Source of the DNA: Carallia brachiata
Taxonomy: Eukaryota > Streptophyta > Magnoliopsida > Malpighiales > Rhizophoraceae
Reading direction: 5' to 3'
DNA: 64,000 nucleotides
Assembly (NCBI GenBank): GCA_021464245.1
Contig: JADCRB010000106.1
Span: forward strand, 186,001 to 250,000
A program made the position numbers and the translations under genes. Under the pieces are notes generated by a model. It was not told where the DNA came from and ran no database searches. It saw only the letters and a program-made list of their open reading frames with translations. Below, piece by piece: positions 47,900-60,268 of the stretch (position 1 is the first letter of the stretch; each line of letters opens with the position of its first letter).

Positions 47900-50800
47900 A
47901 TGTCAAGCAATGCAGTCACTATTTTTCTCTTGTTTCTCAACATTTCTTTCTATCCAGCCATCTCTGCCTTGAACCAAGAAGGCCATTCTCTGCTTTCATG
48001 GCTTTCAACCTTCAATTCTTCTCTTTCAGCTACTTTCTTCTCTTCATGGGATCCAACCCACCAAAATCCATGCAAATGGGAATATGTCAAATGTTCAGCT
48101 GATGGCTATGTCTCAGAAATAACAATCACATCCATTAGTCTTCCTACTAGATTCCCTGTCCAAATCCTCTCCTTCAACAGTCTCACCACTCTTGTCCTTT
48201 CAAATGGAAATCTTACCGGAGATATTCCGCGTTCGATAGGAAACTTGTCTTCACTGGTTACCTTGGATCTCAGTTTTAATACTTTAACTGGAAACATCCC
48301 GGAAGAAATTGGAAAACTGTCTCAATTGGAGTTCCTGGCATTGAACACAAATTCTTTGTCTGGTGAGATTCCAGGAGAAATTGGAAACTGTTCAAGGCTA
48401 AGGCAGCTTGAACTGTTTGATAACCAGCTATCTGGAAAGATTCCAGAAGAAATAGGCCAGTTGATAGCCCTGGAAACGTTTCGTGCGGGCGGTAACCCTG
48501 GAATCTATGGAGAAATCCCAATGCAGATATCAAACTGCAAGAGTCTACTTTTTTTGGGTCTTGCAGATACCGGGATTTCTGGACAGATTCCGAGTAGTCT
48601 AGGAGAACTGCAGCACCTCAAGACTCTTTCTGTCTACACTGCTAAACTCTCTGGCATCATCCCGGCAGAAATTGGTAACTGCACAGCGCTAGAGAATCTG
48701 TTTCTGTATGAAAACCGACTTTGGGACAAGATTCCTGAAGAATTGTCTTCTCTGAAAAATCTCAAAAGGCTGTTACTGTGGCAGAACAATCTAACTGGTA
48801 GCATACCAGAAGCCCTGGGCAACTGTTCAAGTTTGAAAGTCATTGATCTCTCCATGAATTCACTCGAGGGAGAGATTCCAGATTCTCTGGCCAATTTAGT
48901 TGCCTTGGAGGAGCTTCTTTTGTCTGAAAATGCAATTTCAGGAGAAATCCCACCTTTTGTTGGCAACTTTTCAGGTCTGAAACAGCTTGAACTGGATAAC
49001 AACAAATTTTGTGGAGAGATTCCGGCAGCCATTGGGCAATTAAAGGAGCTTTTGCTCTTCTTTGCCTGGCAGAACCAGCTCCACGGAAGCATACCTTCTG
49101 AGCTAGCCAGCTGCGAGAAACTTCAAGCGTTAGACCTCTCCCATAATTTCCTGACTGGATCAGTTCCCAGTTCTCTCTTCCATCTCAAGAATCTAACCCA
49201 ATTACTGCTGATATCAAATGGATTTTCAGGAGAAATCCCATCTGATATCGGAAATTGCATTGGCTTGACCCGTCTACGACTAGGATCAAACAACTTTAGT
49301 GGTCAAATTCCCCCAGAGATAGGGCTGCTACAAAGTTTGACCTTTCTTGAGTTTGCAGATAATCAATTTGATGGAAAAATTCCTCCAGAAATTGGCAACT
49401 GCACCAGGCTAGAAATGGTTGATTTGCATGGAAACAGGCTACAGGGTGTCATTCCCACTTCCTTGGAATTCCTCGTTAGCTTAAATGTCTTAGACCTCTC
49501 AAAGAACCATATTGCAGGCACCATCCCTCAGAACTTAGGCAAGCTTACATCATTAAACAAGTTGATAATTAGCGAGAACTTGATAACTGGTTCGATTCCA
49601 AAATCCCTCGGCCTCTGCAGGGGTCTGCAATTGTTAGATATCAGCAGCAACAGAATTTCTGGTTCAATCCCAGAAGAGATTGGTAGATTGCAGGAGTTAG
49701 ACATTCTTTTGAACTTGAGTAGGAACTCTCTAACAGGGTCAATACCAGAAAGTTTTGCAAGTCTTTCTAAGCTTGCCAACTTAGATCTCTCTCACAACAT
49801 GCTTACAGGGACCCTTACAGTACTTGCAAGTCTAGACAATCTAGTTTCTCTCGATATCTCCTACAACAAATTTTCAGGTTTGCTTCCTGACACTAAGCTC
49901 TTCCATGATCTGCCTGCTGCTGCATATGCCGGTAATCAAGACCTCTGCATAAATAGAAGCATGTGTCATCTAAATGGCAGTCACCACTTCAGGAATTCCA
50001 CTAGGAACCTTATCATGTGTATCCTTCTCAGTTTGACTTCTACATTGTTGATTGTGCTTGTTGGAGTGCTTCTTTCCATAAGAATGCATGGAGCATTACT
50101 CGGGAGGAATGACAAAGAAGATGACATTTTGGAGTGGGATTTTACACCATTTCAAAAGCTCAACTTTTCTGTAACTGATATTGTTACAAGGCTCTCAGAT
50201 TCCAACATTGTTGGGAAGGGTTGTTCAGGCATGGTTTACCGTGTTGAGACTCCAACACAACAGGTTATTGCAGTGAAAAAGCTATGGCCTATGAAAAATA
50301 GTGAGGCTCCAGAAAGAGATTTGTTTTCTGCAGAAGTTAGGGCCCTCGGGTCAATAAGACATAAAAATATAGTAAGGCTTCTGGGATGTTGTAACGATGG
50401 AAAAACACGATTGCTCTTGTTTGACTATATCAGCAATGGTAGTTTGGCTGGATTGCTTCATGAGAAGAAGCTGTTCTTGGACTGGGATGCGAGATACAAG
50501 ATCCTATTGGGCGCAGCTCATGGCTTGGCTTATCTTCACCATGATTGCATCCCTCCGATAATACACCGGGATGTCAAGGCCAATAACATCTTGATAGGAG
50601 CTCAGTTTGAAGCCTTTATTGCAGATTTCGGACTTGCAAAGCTTGTTGATTCAGCAGAATCTTCTATAGCTTCCAACACAGTTGCAGGTTCTTATGGTTA
50701 CATTGCTCCTGGTGAGTACAAGCATCTGGTTTCAAATAATTACGTACAATATTATAAGCATTTCATTAGGATTTACAGAAAAAAGATTGAATTAGGTGTA

Positions 50801-51356
50801 ACGTTCAGTCTCAGCATATAATGTATTCAACTTGAATCCAGTATTTATCAATTTTTACTTAACCCGCCTGGTATTGTTTAGAGAGTTAATTATATCTATA
50901 AAAATTGCAGAATATGGATACAGTTTCAGAATCACAGAGAAGAGTGATGTCTACAGCTATGGTGTGGTTCTCCTAGAGATCTTGACTGGTAAGGAACCAA
51001 CTGACAAGCAGATTCCAGGAGGCGACCACATTGTCACTTGGATTAACAAGGAGCTCCGAGAAAGAAAAAGAGAATTCACAAAAATTCTAGACCAGCAGCT
51101 ACTTCTGCAGTCAGGTACACAACTCCAGGAAATCCTTCAGGTTCTTGGGGTGGCCCTCCTCTGTGTGAATCCTTCCCCAGAGGAGCGACCGACAATGAAG
51201 GACGTAGCAGCAATGCTGAAAGGGATCAGACACGAGAATGAGGACTTCGACAAACACAATCATTATGGCAAAGATGTAGCTACAAATCCAAAAACAGCAG
51301 TTCATTCTTCTAGTTTCTCCAAATCGTCTGAACCTCTAATTAGATCGCCCGCTTGA
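47900..51356 (+). CDS. LRR-XI receptor-like serine/threonine kinase (RGI/RCH-like)
   Basis: A cell-surface receptor kinase of 1085 aa from two exons, 47900-50711 and 50911-51356. The 199-bp intron splits the activation segment inside APE (CCTG|GTGAGT; TTGCAG|AATATGG), the place where LRR-XI genes usually have one. Residues 1-23 are a signal peptide, followed by an N-cap with NPCKWEYVKC. About 24 leucine-rich repeats of the SGxIPxxIGN type follow, with many N-glycosylation sites, then a membrane span at about 703-727. The kinase has the glycine loop GKGCSGMVYRV (about 771), IAVKKLW lysine (about 792), HRDVKANN (about 889) and ADFGLAK (about 908), so it should be an active RD kinase. Length and kinase sequence resemble RCH1/RCH2 (RGI) receptors, which perceive small secreted peptides. 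The exact orthologue and ligand cannot be set from sequence alone. Confidence 0.93.
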
Positions 51357-53616
51357 ATCCATAGTTCTCTAAAGTCTTACTTTTTATTCCATTACATTTT
51401 TTTTTTTTAAGAAACAGGGTAATTTGTGTACATATATGAATGAGGTAGCAGTAGGTTTCTTTTTACTGTAATTTGACTCTGGTTCTATGAAGTTCCGGGC
51501 CTCACTGTGCAGAAAGCAAACATTTCCTGCTAAAGTTGAATCTTGCAGTCTGGATATGGAAGATTTGCAATCCAGTAAAATTCTTCATGATTTTTAAGCT
51601 AATGATTTGGTCCCAAATTGCCAGGATGCTTGACAGTAAGGGCAAACTTGAAATTATGTGGATTAAGTGCACTATTACAAATTCAAATCCTTAACTACAT
51701 TCCATGCTTCAAGTGAGAAGCGCAATGTAGAACTCCGCTCCGAGATTTTTTCTTATCATCAAAAAAGATCACTATAACTGTCCTTTTGCACTAAATTATG
51801 TTGATTTAGACCAACATACCATTGCAACTTGTGATAAAGCCTATAATCTCTCATCCTACAAATAAAAAGCCACTCCTGCAAATGGCGTTGCTCGCAGAGA
51901 ATAAACAATGCGTACAATAGCTATAGTACAAAACGCTGGCCCTGTTCCCAAAAGCAGTTACCAAATTGGGGACCCAGAGAAAAAGACATTTTGCTTTAAG
52001 CCTATATGGTTTCTATTTGGAGCTCGGCCAATTAAAAAAAGCCATGGCGGTGACATAATTTTGGTTGGCATAAACCAAAATGAACCAAGAAATTATGGGG
52101 ATGCATAAGGACCACCATTCCCACAAGGCTACCAACATCAATCTTATTAAAGATAAAAAGATCTTTGCTCCATGTTCTGGACGAGATACATTGCTTCTAG
52201 TCATGTGATATTGTGCCAACTCAGGCCCACAGACAGTTTTGAGAACCCTATCACCTTCAATGGCTAAGAATACAAGCAACAATCAACAAAAGCAACTAGT
52301 TGTATGATGCTTTCTAGAGAAGCATTTCAGACCCAGCAATTAAAAGTACTTATCCCATATTTTACATAAAGATAGATTGCCTTATTGCTGCACTTAAGTA
52401 ATGAAAAATTTCAATCATATGAAGGCTATATTTCATAAATATAATGCTAGTAAATAATTAAACTAAAAGATTTGAGTTTTGCCAACTGTTCACCGAATTA
52501 CGAGTGACCAATCTCCAAAACCTGTTTAACAAAAAAAGCCCAAAAACAGCAATCTGAAAACTTGAAAACCTGCGTTCTGTTAGCATGTCTCAGCGATTAA
52601 AATTCATTTTCAGGGTCCAAACAAAGTCCGACATAAATTTCCAGGCTATGATAACTTATTGTTGAGTACAACAGACATATATCAACTACAACAGAAGCCT
52701 GTTAGTAAATCACTTTACACAAAAAGGAATAAAGATCATAAATAGAAATTTAAAAGATATCAACAAAATCAGGGATTTAACTCTGGAACTAGAAAGACCA
52801 AACGTCATCAAACATGAGGTCCCCATGGAGCAATCATCAAAAGTTAAAGTTCACTTAGAGTATGAGATTTCTAAGACATTGTCATAATTTGCTGCATCTT
52901 ATGGTTTTGTACTTAGTTACCTGATGCTCATCAAGGAACCCACACGAAAGGAGCGCTGAAGCACATGGTTGGCTGTACACACAGCCACACAATACAGCTG
53001 AACAGTCAATCAGTTGATGTTAATTTCCACACCAGTTGATTTTGATGTATTCTGAAATCAGAACCGAAAGCTGTAGTATGTTATTATCTCTTTTATGGGT
53101 AATCTTATCAGTTAGGGTAGCTCACCCGAAGTAGACATCATTGCAGGGTCACGCTTCATTTGACAAAGATGACCATGAGAATGGATATAACGTTTTCTTT
53201 TTTCATTGTCTCATCCAAACTAAAATTGTTTAACCTCCAATTAACATGTACTTCTTTGCAGTTTCATATATTTTCCCGGCTAAACAAGCCGTACAAATTA
53301 ATAAGGTATTTCATGTACACATTATACATTGGATGAAATAATACAAACCTATCGGGCTAAAACTCAAAAGCTGAAACGCTCCTTGTCTTTGCACTCGAAG
53401 AAATTCAGAATTCAGATCGCAGGGTGATGAATCACGGGAATGGTGGCCCAACATGAAGTGACGAGACAAAACCCTGGAGGCACAGCTAGAAGCAAAACGG
53501 GGCTTAAAAGCACATCTCGTACAATTATCTGAATGGTAAGCTGTCACACTTAAGATACAGGTACCTGAAAACTGATCTTAGACTTGGAGAAAATCATTCG
53601 AGCAAAACCCTGAACA
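51357..53616. other. Intergenic, convergent 3' ends
   Basis: Lies between two genes that point toward each other, so it should contain both 3' UTRs. No additional frame with recognisable domains was found; the small frames at 51908-52282 and 53311-53547 show no motif. Confidence 0.55.
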
Positions 53617-55886
53617 TTACAGCTTCAGCCCAGGATGCCACTTTATGCTGCATCCAACACTTCGGCGAAACAAAATGATGACTTCAGGCACATATTCTAT
53701 GCCCTGGCCAACCATAATTTTAATAAAAAAAGGAATTGAAAATGTATACCAGGGTTTCTGAACTGATGTAACTGGCTGGCCACTAAGAACACAATCTATT
53801 GCCAAGCTAAGGTCCCTAAACAAACAATTGTTCAAGCAACTTAATACCAGATGCACGGCTAACAGACACACAAGCTTTTAGATGCTTACGAATGAATATA
53901 GTACATAATATTAGTTAAAATTGAAATTTATAGCTAAGGACAACCTTCCAGAGACAGGGACATTATTACTGGGCCGGGAATCATCAAACTGACCATGATA
54001 AACCAGCTCAAATGGCCTCCGACCATCCTGTGCATTAATTTATTTTAGCACTGCATTGGCAAGGCTAAACAAAAGCTCACTAAAACTTTTATGTTTAGAA
54101 GAGGTGAATAACTCAGAATTGGATCGACATACAAGGAAGGGATTTGAGAAGGAAAATAAATTGCATGTAGCTGATCCCTTGAGCAAGGCTGAGATGGCGT
54201 GCCATGCTCGAAACAGCTAAGTAAAGCAGGAAACGCAGGTTGATAGTACCTTTTTAAACAAGAAAAATTCTGGTGTGCAGACTGCCCCAAAGTCTCGCGC
54301 AACATTCTGTGACTGCAAAAAAGTTCACAATCTAGATCATCAACCATGCAAAAATGGTATGTTCTTGAACAGTTGTTTATTTAGTTGCCATTCTTAACAC
54401 TTTCAAGTTCGACCATTAAATAGCAACGCGTTTGATTTTCATTATAGTCCCCTATCCAGTGGAAACTAGAAATCAATCAAATATATATTATAATGTGCTG
54501 CAGGCTAAAATAAGGCATAAATCAGAAACAAGAGTTGGTATTGATTCTCTACCATGTTCTTTTATCTCTATTTTCTCTTCCTCTTTAAGTAACTGGGAAG
54601 AAATTTATAAAAGAAGATAGCTAACACTCCGAGAGAATGGATCAAGTAGAAACTATGAATAGCAAACCTCGTCATAAAGATAAGGGAAAGGATAATTGAA
54701 CACTTTAGCCTCTTCTGCCATGAACTCTGGTCCATCCTGCAAAGAATAGTTCATTGTTGTTACCAGTTGAACGAACATATTGACAATTTGAACACAGCAT
54801 TAGTCTCAGATAACGGGGTTGGTAAAACCTGTGGGTGAGTAGCAACAGAATTTGAAGATATGGCAACAACTGCAAGTCCTTTCTGCTGAACAGCATTAAT
54901 TTAAAAAAAATATATATCAAAGAAATTATATACATGACAAGAGTTCTTCAGTTACACATCTAATCCAAATTAAATTGAACAACTTTGTCAGAAGGAACGG
55001 GTTCAGCTACCTTCATATAAAAATTTGTTAGCTTCGCTATATCCTTCTTCAAATGTTTAACAAATGGGCAGTGATTGCAGATGAACATAACCTGCACCAC
55101 TGCTGTTTTATGAGAAACGTGAAACCCTGCACATTAGTTTAGTAATTGACCTGGAATTTTCTTTTTCGGAAATCTTAGGCTGTTTAACCTCGAGGAGGAA
55201 CACGTGGCCATATAATGATATGAGCCGTTAGATAGTTAAATTTAAGGGGGAAAAATACATATGAACTATTAGATGTCATTGAATGAACTACATGCTCCGT
55301 GTGCTCCCGTGAGGTTAAGCCACTGCGCGGATTTTTTTTTTCTTTAAATCCTATGGCTTCCACCAAGAAACACCTTAAGCTTTTAATTTTAATGGAAAGC
55401 AAAGGATAATTTAACCAATGGACCCAAGAGAATTAATAAATGGGAGCTCACCAATAAAGCAGGATATGACTCAAAATCTTCAAGTTCCCAAATTTTCCCA
55501 GTTAGAGGCTCGGGCAACTATAGGAGTCCTCATTCAACACAAACGAGCCAATCAGAAGATTTGAAACTCCGAAAACAAGTATAAGAAAATAACAACAACT
55601 ACATTGGCAATGTAAATACCTGAAAATTTGGGGCCCTGAAGCCCAAGGAGGCACCTTGGGACTCGCTCCCGGCGGCGCGAACCAGGATCTTTCTTGCGGG
55701 GCCAGCGCTGCTCTCAGTGCACCCGCGCCGCAGAGGATTGGGACCCACTTTCGAGGAAGTCCACGTTGGCACAAATGTTGTCCTGAAAGTTTCTGACGTG
55801 GTCGGGGGACGGAGGAAACGCGCGCATCCGTCTGCCACGAACGCCGCATTCACAGCCACAGCAGCAGCAGCAGCAGCAGTAGCCAT
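53617..55886 (-). CDS. Plastid-type thioredoxin-fold (AhpC/TSA-like) protein with CNHC motif
   Basis: Nine exons on the minus strand: 55886-55620, 55517-55452, 55091-55011, 54882-54829, 54736-54668, 54312-54250, 54027-53945, 53815-53750 and 53659-53617. They join without a stop to 792 nt, 263 aa. The first ~85 residues are rich in Ala/Ser/Thr/Arg, as in a chloroplast transit peptide. The fold then shows VMFICNHCPFVKHLKKDIAK (Cys116 and Cys119 in place of the classical CGPC), VVAISSNSVATHPQDGPEF, and a cis-Pro region AVCTPEFFLF. The end is VGCSIKWHP. This matches the conserved plant/bacterial thioredoxin-like family (Arabidopsis At1g21350 type), a putative redox protein of unknown substrate. 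Exon 4 may begin one codon earlier because the acceptor is a CAGCAG tandem. Confidence 0.88.
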
Positions 55887-56165
55887 AGCCAGGGGCCGTA
55901 CGGTTGGGGCCTTTTTCAGTCTTTTCGGTTATTCCTGGCTTGCATTGCGTTCTGCGTCCCCGCCTTTTCATGGTTGGATAAGGGCTTGGGCCTGATTTTG
56001 GGCCGGGAAATATGACCCTTCGTTCAGGCCCTAATTTAACCCATACCAACTTCAATCTGCTCTACTGCCGTATCCGCATCTGTCAAGTTTTTCGATACAA
56101 AATTTGGTGGGCTCTTTTACATTCTCCTCTCCCAATTCTACTTCCGTATAAGGCCGGGACCTTAA

Positions 56166-57339
56166 CATTGTGTTTGGAGTGCAGCCATTAGGGCTGAAAG
56201 ATTGAGAGAAGAAAGAAAATTAGAAAAGAAAGGAATAATCGGTGGTTGATTAGTGTGCAGGTGAAAATAGAAGGGAGTGAAAAGGAAGCGAAAAGGAGGC
56301 AAAAATTAGTGTGGGACCCACATCAAAAATTTTCTCTCCAAATTGGAGAGAAAGTCGTCAGCAGGCAGAGAGTTGTACAGTAAATTTACGAAATTGGCAT
56401 TAACAAAAAGGCATGAAACTTGGCAACGGAGAAAACAGTAAATTTAGAAAGCTGATTTTGTACGTTTGCTATAATAAAACATATGGGCAATCCAATTTTT
56501 TTATCCTTCTCACAGTCGATCAATATATTTGTGTATTGATTTGTGGTGATGTTTTTCACATTTGTAAATTTAAAGTAATATAAAAATATTTTATAAGTAT
56601 AAAAATTTTATTATAATTAAAATTAAAATTCTACAAATCAATTAATATAAATTTAATTGTCATTAAATAATAATTTTATTAATTTATATATTCTTATTTT
56701 GACTATAATTAAATTTTTATAGCTATAAAATTTGCTACTAAAATAAAATAATGAAAAAGGTTATTCTGAAATCCTTTTCTAAGGAAAAAATTTTTAAAAA
56801 AATTTCAAATTTATTTATCTTTTCTTAAAAATGAAAAAAGAATTGCGTATTATAACAAATTAAGGCAAAAAAAAAATTTAGGATATGGAAGTTCTTGTAT
56901 ACGACGACAAAGCTAGCTTACAAATGGAAAATAAATATGTAACAATTGTTTCACTTACCTGAACAGTGAAGATATCTTCAATTTGATGTATTACAGGCAA
57001 GTCAACTACCCATTTGGTAAAAATATAATTCCCAAAAATAAATAAAATTATAGATAAAAATAACTTTTAATACATAACTAACAAAATGTATAATTTAACT
57101 ATTCATTTATTTAGTTTAAGGATATAATAGTCATTTTAAATTTAAAAAAAATTCTTTTTCTTTATTTTCTCTTCATATTCAAACAAATCATTATTTTTTC
57201 TCTACTCTCTTTCCTCTCATTTCTCTCGTCACTTCAAACAATATAAAAAAAAATTAAATTATCTCCTTTTACTTTCTTTCTTATTACTTTCTTTCTCTCT
57301 ACTTTCTCTCCCCAACCCTTTTATACTCCAAATACAATA
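56166..57339. mobile_element. Possible Tourist-like element in the divergent promoter region
   Basis: The outer sequences are imperfect inverted repeats: CATTGTGTTTGGAG on the left, and CTCCAAATACAATA on the right. Each is flanked by TAA (56163-56165 and 57340-57342), which fits the TWA target of PIF/Harbinger elements. The interior is AT-rich with purine- and pyrimidine-rich arms (GAGAGAAGAAAG; TTTCTTTCTCTC) and no frame. It may be a composite or nested insertion, as 1.17 kb is long for such a MITE. It fills most of the gap between the thioredoxin-like and DUF218 genes. Confidence 0.45.
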
Positions 57340-58147
57340 TAAGTTTCGGCCTCAAAGTAAGTGCGATGGGATTCTTTCAAATACGAGTAAAGATAGTGGG
57401 TCAGCCGGAACCCAAGAGATCGCTATAAGTATTTAAGTGTGAATTGAGCTATCAAAAATTAAGGAAATGTCCACAATGGACCCATGGGCTTATATCCGGG
57501 CCTCTTAGCCCGAATCAATGCAATAACCAACGGAGATTTTCTTTCACAGCAGAAACTCTCTCAAAAAAATAATAAATAAATAAATAAATAAAATGACCAC
57601 ACGACCAGAAGAACAGACACTCAAAAGGACCACAATTTCACGAAACTCTGTTGCTTTCATTTCTTCCCCCGCCTGTAATGCTTGGATTTTCTGCATCCAT
57701 TCCACTGCTCTAACCCAACAAGTTGGTTCTCCGCGTGAATTTTTATCTGGGGTATGCTTCATTTCTCTTTCTCAGACCGTAAAATGCGTTCAATGAGATT
57801 CTTTCGTTGAAATTAGTTTTTTCAATGAATAAATTTTTTAGTTAAAATTGGCCAAACCCCCCTCTTTGTATCAAAACTCAGAACTTGACCTGTATAGCCG
57901 AGTCAAAATCAATGATTTTTCTGCTCACTATCTTTCTAATCCCATCTGGGTGTGCTTGATTTCGATTTGTGATTGTTTGACTTTGTTCCCTGTGGCGATC
58001 TGTTTGAATCTCTCTCTCTTATTCTTGGCTTTTTTGTTGTTAAGACTGGCGATGCCATTTCTTTAGCTTTCATATTCCCTTGATTCCCATCCCGGGGATG
58101 CTTGATTTCCCGAGGGATCACGGCTGAATTGCTGGTTTTGTTTCACC

Positions 58148-60268
58148 ATGACCATATATTCAAATAGTCCCAAATCATTCAGTGCATATCCAAAACGTGA
58201 CATTGATTTAGAATCGGGAAGATCCCTTAAGAGGCCCCGGAAGTCGAAAAGTTTCCCTTTTCACCTATTCAAAATGATTAAATCTTTAGCAAACCGCGTC
58301 CGGCACTATTGTAAGCTGCACCCGGTTCTTGTATTCTTCATTTCGTTGTCTTTTGGAGTCACAATTCTCATCATTTTATCTCTGTATGAGAGCCGTTATC
58401 AAATACGCTCTATGGTTGATTATCGAAAGTTGGATATGGGCGCCGATGAGTATCCGTTTGCTAAGCTTAGGAATCTTGTAATGGTGGCTGGCCATTCAGT
58501 GTATACTAGCAGTAGCTGTGAAAAAGTTGATAATGAGAATTCTTGGTTTTTGGAGTCTTATCAAAAGCATCCCGGTCAGGCTGCAACTTTTGTGACTCAC
58601 ATACAAGAGGGAGTTGAAGTCACTGCAAAGGATGAGGGGGCTTTGCTTTTGTTTAGTGGTGGTGAGACTCGAAAAGATGCGGGTCCTCGTAGTGAAGCTC
58701 AGAGTTATTGGACTGTTGCTGAGTCAAAAGGATGGTTTGGTGAGTTCTCAGATTCCTCTTATGTTATTTGCTATCTCTTTTTCAGCAGCATCGGTTCCTA
58801 AATTTGTTGCTGCTATTTGTTTGATTGCTAAAATGAAAACAAGAAAGCTGACAACAGAAATAATGTCAATATCTGTTGATCGCCGCGACTTTTTTACCGG
58901 CTCATTACATATGGTTGTTATTATCTGCATAAAACGTTTACTTTAGTGCCTTGTAACTGTTGGCCAAGACTAAGTGAAATGTATGGAAATATTTGGACAA
59001 GTTCTTTTCACTTTTCTGAGAGCCAGCATTGAGACAGAAACCTGTAGAGGACTTTGAGAAGCTAAAATTTTGTGTATAAATAACTAAGTCATATTTCCTT
59101 ACAACAAATTGGCTTAATTATTGATAGGCATAATTTTAGAGGAGGTGTGAGAAAGGCAGATAATTACTTAAATGAAACAATGGTCAGAACCAATAGGTGA
59201 TAATAATTTTTCACCACGTATTGATTATGTATAATACTCTAACCAGTTGCTTGCTGAGGACAAGCAATTAATTTGGTGGGTTAGCAAGACTTTAAAATGT
59301 TTAACAGTTGTCTTAAGTTTTGGAGCTAAACTATGCTGATTAGTCCCCCAAATCTTTTTGAAGACGTTTATGCCATTTCTTCAAACTAAACATAATTTTG
59401 TCACCGGCTGATGGATAGGCTGTCTGAAATAATTTTGTTACTGCTTGGTCCTTTCATCTTCTGAATGACATAGCGGCTTATTTGTACTAACTGAAAACTT
59501 TAGATTTTCTGATCATTGTGTTTCTAATTTTGAATTCTTCTTTTTTTCAGGAAATCAAGAAAGTGTGAGATGGAGGGCTTTGACAGAAGAACATGCAAGA
59601 GATAGCTTTGAGAATCTCCTTTTTAGCGTGTGTCGGTTCAGAGAGCTTACCGGCGCATTTCCTCAAAACATAACTGTAAGTCCATTGTGTGCAGAGGTCA
59701 CTCTTTCTGCAGAGCTAATTACAACTCTGCAAAAAATAAATTGAGGGGATCATGAGATTTTGAGTTAGTTTAAATTTTGTCCTTGTGTGACAAAGGAAAA
59801 CAATCCAAGCTGTTCAATAATACCCAAGTCGAGATCTCTAGCTTCTTCTCGTTTTTCATAATATCCAAAAAATAAAAATCAGAGTGCGGTAGGGTGGTGT
59901 TTGGTCCCCAATTCTGATTCTAGTTCCGTTGTATTGTGACTTGGAGACAGGTTGTAAGTTATGACTTTAAGGAAGAAAGATTTGCACACCTGCATCGCTC
60001 TGCAATTGGTTTTCCGGATTCGAGATTCTTTTTCTCTGGCACCCCATCCTCATCAACTTCCAGAGAAGCAGCTTTGAAAGGTGAGGCACTGGTGAGGGCT
60101 CAGTTTCAAGAGGATCCATACGGGTGTCGCGATTCGCTAAGACGTAAAAAATTTGGGCGTGATCCCTTCCATCGTTCCATCCCCTATCCTAATGGTTGTC
60201 CAGAAATTGAAGGTTTGTTTACATATTGCGGTCAAGTTCCTTATCCAGGTTCCCTTCCTTGGCCTTAG
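58148..60268 (+). CDS. DUF218 domain-containing membrane protein
   Basis: Three exons, 58148-58739, 59551-59675 and 59951-60268, give 1035 nt and a 344-aa protein. The first intron is phase 1 (TTTG|GTGAGT ... TTTCAG|GAAATC), the second phase 0 (ACT|GTAAGT ... GACAG|GTTGTA). The N-terminus is basic and cytosolic-looking. One membrane span lies at about 60-80 (VLVFFISLSFGVTILIILSLY minus one end), followed by the DUF218 domain: LVMVAGHSVY, ALLLFSGGETRKDAGPRSEA, then FPQNITVVSYDFKEERF, HRSAIGFP and the tail IPYPNGCPEIEGLF. Plant members are single-pass proteins of unknown function, distantly related to bacterial SanA/YdcF. The start at 58148 is the first ATG in frame before the basic stretch. 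The sequence 57544-58147 is probably promoter and leader. Confidence 0.9.

Noticed and set aside
48106..49779. Minus-strand frames inside the receptor-kinase gene
   Set aside because: Shadows of the repetitive LRR coding sequence.
55717..55995. Plus-strand frame with HPRRRGLGPTFEEVHVG-type protein
   Set aside because: Antisense of exon 1 of the thioredoxin-like gene; the alanine repeat and transit-peptide-like frame are on the minus strand.
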